Source: Bacteroidota bacterium
GTDB lineage: Bacteria; Bacteroidota; Ignavibacteria; SZUA-365; JAADGX01
Direction: 5' to 3'
NCBI GenBank assembly: GCA_024276335.1
Contig: JAJRXL010000136.1
Span: 1 to 18,548 of the forward strand
Length of the DNA: 18,548 nt
The translations under genes were made by a program, and so were the position numbers. A model generated the notes under the pieces. The model had not been told where the DNA came from. It worked only from the letters and a program-made list of their open reading frames with translations, and did no database searches. Positions 14,768-18,548 of the stretch are shown here, piece after piece (positions within the stretch are counted from its first letter, which is position 1; each line of letters starts with the position of its first letter).

Positions 14768-15058
14768 ATGGCTGCCACCCTTGCCGATATCGAGCGAGCC
14801 GCAATCCTGTCCGCGCTGTCTTTTTCCGAAGAAGAATCCTGCCGGCTCCTCGGGGAATTCAGGCATATTCTCACATGGCTCGACCAACTTCTGGAGGTCG
14901 ATACGGAAGGCGTCGAACCGCTGACATACGTGCACGAACGGGGAATCCCATGCCGGGCGGATGACACACGTTCGTGCCTCCCTAGGGAAGATGCGCTGAT
15001 GAACGCTCCACACCATACTCGCGCGTTCTTCGTCGTGCCCAGGGTCCATCGCTCGTGA
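14768..15058 (+). CDS. gatC: Aspartyl/glutamyl-tRNA amidotransferase subunit C
   Basis: 96 residues, normal for GatC (95-105). Pattern: an N-terminal helix around LSFSEEESCRLLGEFRHIL, then LLEVDTEGVEPLTYVHE (residues 41-57) and the tail LPREDALMNAPHHTRAFFVVPRV, which match the family's VDTEGVEPTxH and REEALxNAPxxxxxFFxVPxV. GatC holds the GatA and GatB subunits together in the complex that converts Glu-tRNA-Gln or Asp-tRNA-Asn to the amides. gatA and gatB are not in the window. It starts four bases after the acyltransferase stop, and its TGA overlaps the GTG proposed for kdsB. Confidence 0.92.
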   Translation: MAATLADIERAAILSALSFSEEESCRLLGEFRHILTWLDQLLEVDTEGVEPLTYVHERGIPCRADDTRSCLPREDALMNAPHHTRAFFVVPRVHRS

Positions 15059-15834
15059 GCACGACCGGAGCGATGGAGATATTGTCCGTCCTTGTCGTCA
15101 TTCCCGCGCGCTACGCATCCTCCCGCTTTCCCGGGAAACCGTTGGCGGACATCGCCGGGAAGCCGATGATCCAGCGGGTTTATGAACGCGTACAGTTAAG
15201 CCGTTTCAAGGACGATGTGGTCGTAGCAACGGATGATGCCCGCATCCGGGACGCGGTGGAAGACTTTGGCGGGAATGCCGTCATGACACCTTCGTCGTGT
15301 TCCACAGGCACCGAGCGCATTGCCGCCGTCGCCCGCGAACGAAAGGCCGATATCTACATCAACGTCCAGGGCGACGAGCCGCTCGTCTCGCCCGAGAGCA
15401 TCGAAACCGCCGCGGAGCCGCTCTTCTCGAACACGAACATCGACATCGGGACCGTAGCCGCGCCACTGGCGACACCGGAAGACACGCACAATCCCAACAT
15501 CGTGAAAGTGACCCGCGCCCTCGACGGCACAGCCCTGTACTTCTCGCGCTCCCGGATTCCCTTCGTGCGCAACGAAGAGGAACAACGTAGAGAATCCATT
15601 CAGCACCTCCAGCATCTCGGTATATACGCTTACCGGCGGGAAGCATTGTTACGACTTGCTTCCCTCCCTCCCACTCCCCTGGAACTCGCGGAAAAACTGG
15701 AGCAGCTCCGTGCGTTGGAACACGGGATGATCATCAACGTGGGCCTGGTTTCCGAGAGAAGCATTTCCGTGGACGTCCCGGCCGACATCGAACGCGTCCT
15801 TGCAGCGCTTGACACGGAATCGTCCTTGCACTGA
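15055..15834 (+). CDS. kdsB: 3-deoxy-manno-octulosonate cytidylyltransferase (CMP-Kdo synthetase)
   Basis: 259 residues from the GTG at 15055; the family is about 245-255, so the ATG at 15073 (253 residues, starting MEILSVLVVIPARY) is equally possible. GTG overlaps the gatC stop in a GTGA pair, which suggests translational coupling. Motifs: IPARYASSRFPGKPLADIAGKPMI, the VATDDARI segment, NVQGDEPLV near residue 100, and YFSRSRIPF and LGIYAYRREAL later. It activates Kdo with CTP for transfer to lipid A in the cytosol, so it marks a Gram-negative outer membrane with LPS. Its place within the SPT operon suggests joint control of envelope lipids. Confidence 0.96.
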   Translation: MSTTGAMEILSVLVVIPARYASSRFPGKPLADIAGKPMIQRVYERVQLSRFKDDVVVATDDARIRDAVEDFGGNAVMTPSSCSTGTERIAAVARERKADIYINVQGDEPLVSPESIETAAEPLFSNTNIDIGTVAAPLATPEDTHNPNIVKVTRALDGTALYFSRSRIPFVRNEEEQRRESIQHLQHLGIYAYRREALLRLASLPPTPLELAEKLEQLRALEHGMIINVGLVSERSISVDVPADIERVLAALDTESSLH

Positions 15835-15882
15835 AAATTTGACTCACATCTTTCCCGGGATGGTTGTAGTTTTCCGATAGAT

Positions 15883-17184
15883 ATGCGAAACCACGCGTTA
15901 GAAACCGTTTCAATTGTCACGCTCGGCTGTTCGAAAAACACCGTCGATTCCGAGGTGCTGGTCCGTCAGATCCAGGCAAACAACCTTGCCTACACGAATG
16001 ACCCGAAGGATGCGGACACGGTCATCGTCAACACCTGCGGGTTCATCTGCGAAGCCAAGGAAGAGTCCATCAGGACAATCCTGGAAGCCGGCGCATTGAA
16101 GAAACAGGGAGTAATAAAGAAGCTTCTTGTAATGGGTTGCCTGACCGAGCGGTACAGACAGGAGCTGGAAGCTACGCTTCCGGAGGTTGACGCTTTTTTC
16201 GGCACAACCGACCTGGACGCTATCCTTGCTACACTGGGAGTAAACCTCAAGCGCGAACTCCTGGGCGAGCGAAGTCTCAGCACGCCGTCACATTTTGCGT
16301 ACCTCAAGATCTCGGAAGGCTGCGACAACCCGTGTTCTTTTTGCGCCATTCCACTCATGCGGGGAGGGCACCGCTCGCGTCCTATGGAGGAAATCATCCA
16401 CGAGGCGGAATTTCTCGCCCGCTCGGGAGTGCGGGAAATCATCATCATCGCCCAGGACACGACTTACTACGGCCTGGACCTGTATGGAGAACGCCGACTG
16501 TCGAGCCTCCTGCAGGCCGTTGCGAACATTGACGGCATCGACTGGGTACGGCTGTTGTACGCCTACCCCGCGCAGTTTCCGCTGGACGTACTACACGTCG
16601 TGCGGGAGCATCCGAACGTCGTTCCGTACCTGGACCTTCCTCTCCAACACGTCTCCGACCAGGTCCTGATATCCATGCGGCGCGGCATCTCGGGAAGACG
16701 AACCCGCGAGCTGCTGCGACAAATCAGGGACGAGGTCCCCGGCATCATTCTCCGCACGACGCTCATTGTCGGCTACCCGTCCGAGACCGACGAGGCGTTC
16801 CGTGAGCTGGTCGAATTCGTACGGGAATCGAGGTTCGAACGCCTGGGAGTCTTCACCTATTCACGGGAGGACGGAACCTCCGCCGCGCTGCTGGGAGACC
16901 CCGTGCCGGCGGAAGTCAAAGCCGAGCGCCGCGAAGAAATCATGGGCATTCAACAGGATATTTCCCGGCAGTTCAATGAATCGCTGGTTGGATCGAAACT
17001 TCCCGTCTTGATAGATCGCGCGGAAAACGGCGTGTTTGTTGGACGCACTCCCTTCGACGCTCCGGAAGTTGACAACGAGGTGTATCTGACGGCTGAAGAC
17101 ACCCTGGAGCTTAATCCGGGGTCGCTGGTATTGGCTCGGATCAGTGATGCGACGGAATACGATTTGCGCGGATACGTCCAGTAA
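15883..17184 (+). CDS. rimO: Ribosomal protein S12 methylthiotransferase RimO (radical SAM)
   Basis: 433 residues, normal. Methylthiolates an aspartate in ribosomal protein S12, using two Fe-S clusters. The N-terminal UPF0004 domain has Cys16 (TLGCSKNTVDSE), Cys52 (NTCGF) and Cys86 (MGCL); the radical SAM triad is Cys147, Cys151, Cys154 (CDNPCSFC). A C-terminal TRAM domain follows about residue 365. The GCSKNxVDSE signature separates RimO from MiaB, which has GCQMN. It is 48 bases after kdsB, where a TTGACT (15839-15844) might give a weak internal promoter, and is five bases from the next gene. Confidence 0.96.
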   Translation: MRNHALETVSIVTLGCSKNTVDSEVLVRQIQANNLAYTNDPKDADTVIVNTCGFICEAKEESIRTILEAGALKKQGVIKKLLVMGCLTERYRQELEATLPEVDAFFGTTDLDAILATLGVNLKRELLGERSLSTPSHFAYLKISEGCDNPCSFCAIPLMRGGHRSRPMEEIIHEAEFLARSGVREIIIIAQDTTYYGLDLYGERRLSSLLQAVANIDGIDWVRLLYAYPAQFPLDVLHVVREHPNVVPYLDLPLQHVSDQVLISMRRGISGRRTRELLRQIRDEVPGIILRTTLIVGYPSETDEAFRELVEFVRESRFERLGVFTYSREDGTSAALLGDPVPAEVKAERREEIMGIQQDISRQFNESLVGSKLPVLIDRAENGVFVGRTPFDAPEVDNEVYLTAEDTLELNPGSLVLARISDATEYDLRGYVQ

Positions 17185-17189
17185 ATCCG

Positions 17190-18500
17190 ATGATAATGCG
17201 AAAAGGAATATTCATAGCGTTGTCCGTTTTATCCCTGTGCACTGCCGGGGCCCAGACCCACGATAATCCCGGCCAGGGATTCATGCTGCGCCAGCGTCCC
17301 TTTTACGTTGACGCCTTGAATTTCCCCGCCATCGACTCCACCGGTATCTCCACGCACCTCGACGTGTACGTCAAGGTCCCCTATGACATCATCTCCTTTG
17401 TTGTCGATGACGGGCGCTACAAGGCGGGATACATGCTTACCGCCAGGATCAAGCGTGCGGACAACACATTGGTCAAAGAAGCGACCTGGAGAAGAAGCCT
17501 CGTCAAGGGTACGTTCGAGGAAACACGGGGGAAGGATAAGTACGATGTATCCATGCATCGCTTCACTCTCGACCCGGATGATATCATCCTGGAGGTCGAT
17601 TTCGAGGACAAGGAATCCGAGAACGAATACACGCTTTCGCAAACTCTCAAGGTGCGACGTTATGACCCCAACCTGGTGGGAATGAGCGACCTCATGATCG
17701 TATCCGGGATCAAAAAGAAGAACGGCAAGACCGTTCTCACACCATACGTTTCACCCAATATCGGCGAACTCAAGAATGGTTTCGATATTTTTTTCGAAGT
17801 GTACAATCCGTTCCGCGCTCAGCCCGTGAAGATCAAATACACGATCCGTTCCGCGCGCGCGCGCGTTATTCTCGAAAAATCAGACACGACCCACCTCCGG
17901 GAAGGACGAAACACGTTCATCTCGCACATCAGTAATTCGGACCTGGGAATCGGCAGCTACACGTTGACCGTGGAGATGTACCGCCAAGGGGATACCAGCC
18001 GTACGGGAAGATTCGCTTCGGTTTCCAAACCGATCATCGTGGAATGGCTTTCATTCGGCAAACCGGTCTCGATCGCAAACCTGGACGAGGCAATCGAGCA
18101 ATTGCGCTATATCGCCACAAGCGAAGAAATGGATTCCCTGCAGAACGCTCCGACTGCCGAGGAAAAGCGACGCAGATTCGAGATGTTCTGGAAGCGACGC
18201 GACCCGACGCCGGAGACCGAGGCCAACGAGGTCATGACCGAATATTACAACCGGGTGGCGTACGCAAACCTGCATTTCAAGCATTACATCGAGGGATGGA
18301 AGACCGACCGGGGAATGATCTATATCATTTATGGTCCACCCTCGTACATCGACCGGCATCCCTTCGACCCTGACGTAAAACCGTACGAAGTATGGGAATA
18401 CTACGATATCAACAGGCGATATATTTTCGTGGATGAAACCGGTTTCGGGGATTACCGTTTGCTCTATCCCATCTGGGACGACCGCACCCGCCTGCGATGA
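17190..18500 (+). CDS. Secreted GWxTD-domain protein
   Basis: 436 residues. The N-terminus is a Sec signal: MIMRKG, hydrophobic IFIALSVLSL, then CTAGAQ with cleavage probably after AGA. The start may be the first or third codon (17190 or 17196). The C-terminus has the GWxTD domain: GWKTDRGMIYIIYGPPSYIDR at residues 369-389, followed by YEVWEYYDINRRYIFVDETGFGDYRLLYP. The mature part up to about 290 is beta-rich, like the domain arrangement of such proteins in Bacteroidota and Acidobacteria; the middle residues 300-345 are charged and helical. The function of the family is unknown to me; a periplasmic or cell-surface location is expected. It follows rimO by five bases and is probably cotranscribed. 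Confidence 0.85.
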   Translation: MIMRKGIFIALSVLSLCTAGAQTHDNPGQGFMLRQRPFYVDALNFPAIDSTGISTHLDVYVKVPYDIISFVVDDGRYKAGYMLTARIKRADNTLVKEATWRRSLVKGTFEETRGKDKYDVSMHRFTLDPDDIILEVDFEDKESENEYTLSQTLKVRRYDPNLVGMSDLMIVSGIKKKNGKTVLTPYVSPNIGELKNGFDIFFEVYNPFRAQPVKIKYTIRSARARVILEKSDTTHLREGRNTFISHISNSDLGIGSYTLTVEMYRQGDTSRTGRFASVSKPIIVEWLSFGKPVSIANLDEAIEQLRYIATSEEMDSLQNAPTAEEKRRRFEMFWKRRDPTPETEANEVMTEYYNRVAYANLHFKHYIEGWKTDRGMIYIIYGPPSYIDRHPFDPDVKPYEVWEYYDINRRYIFVDETGFGDYRLLYPIWDDRTRLR

Positions 18501-18513
18501 TTTGCATGCAGCG

Positions 18514-18548
18514 ATGAGGATATTTTCTTACGCCGCGCGGAGTTCCTG
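18514..18548 (+). CDS. Possible start of a further gene, cut by the window edge
   Basis: ATG at 18514 lies 13 bases after the GWxTD stop and is open for eleven codons (MRIFSYAARSS) to the edge. This fits the close spacing of the operon, but eleven codons are too few for a firm call. Confidence 0.25.
   Translation, partial: MRIFSYAARSS

Noticed and set aside
17855..17870. Alternating CGCGCG run as a possible Z-DNA or repeat element
   Set aside because: Too short, and explained by Ala-Arg codons inside the GWxTD gene.
1..18548. tRNA, rRNA, CRISPR array, transposase, phage genes or toxin-antitoxin pairs
   Set aside because: I looked for cloverleaf ends, regular repeats, and recombinase or toxin motifs and found none; the only tandem repeat is the 34-bp pair, and the only recombinase is the housekeeping Xer protein.

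Overview
The window looks like chromosomal DNA from a deep-branching member of the Bacteroidota/Chlorobiota/Ignavibacteria (FCB) assemblage. Four things point there. There is a short ORF that is nothing but a type IX secretion (Por-tail) sorting domain. A secreted protein carries a GWxTD domain. YbeY has Asp in place of the third His ligand, a variant I associate with Bacteroidota. The serine palmitoyltransferase-like enzyme reads like the Bacteroides/Porphyromonas enzyme. Base composition is moderately GC-rich, and several genes have clear Shine-Dalgarno sequences, so this is not a typical low-GC Bacteroides. The exact lineage is inference. I saw no rRNA, tRNA, CRISPR array, prophage or insertion sequence.

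Left part, minus strand (1-7703). At the edge is a truncated gene for an oligopeptide-type ABC substrate-binding lipoprotein with its own candidate promoter. Upstream of it lies a long same-strand block, read from right to left: an unrecognised 149-aa protein, ybeY (rRNA endonuclease), smg (DUF494), topA, xerC, hpf and hprK. A candidate promoter with a perfect TTGACA box and an inverted repeat between its two elements sits ahead of the block. Two details stand out. The first is an exact 34-bp tandem duplication at the junction of the unknown gene and ybeY. The second is the hprK start: the frame has no ATG, GTG or TTG at its true N-terminus, a strong GGAGG sits six bases before an ATC, and an 11-bp hairpin whose loop contains CCUCC lies just upstream.

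Middle part, plus strand (7905-11172): gltX, a TIGR04282/DUF2064-type nucleotidyl-/glycosyl-transferase, nadD, and the free-standing 80-aa sorting-domain ORF followed by a good intrinsic terminator.

Right part. A minus-strand NAD(P)-dependent SDR (11256-12242) is divergent from a tight plus-strand operon (12440-18500): serine palmitoyltransferase, a GNAT-fold acyltransferase, gatC, kdsB, rimO and the GWxTD protein. The SDR, SPT and GNAT acyltransferase together match the three enzyme classes of the bacterial ceramide pathway (condensation, N-acylation, ketone reduction). I propose this is a sphingolipid locus. Because kdsB is in the same operon, the cell probably makes Kdo-containing LPS as well.
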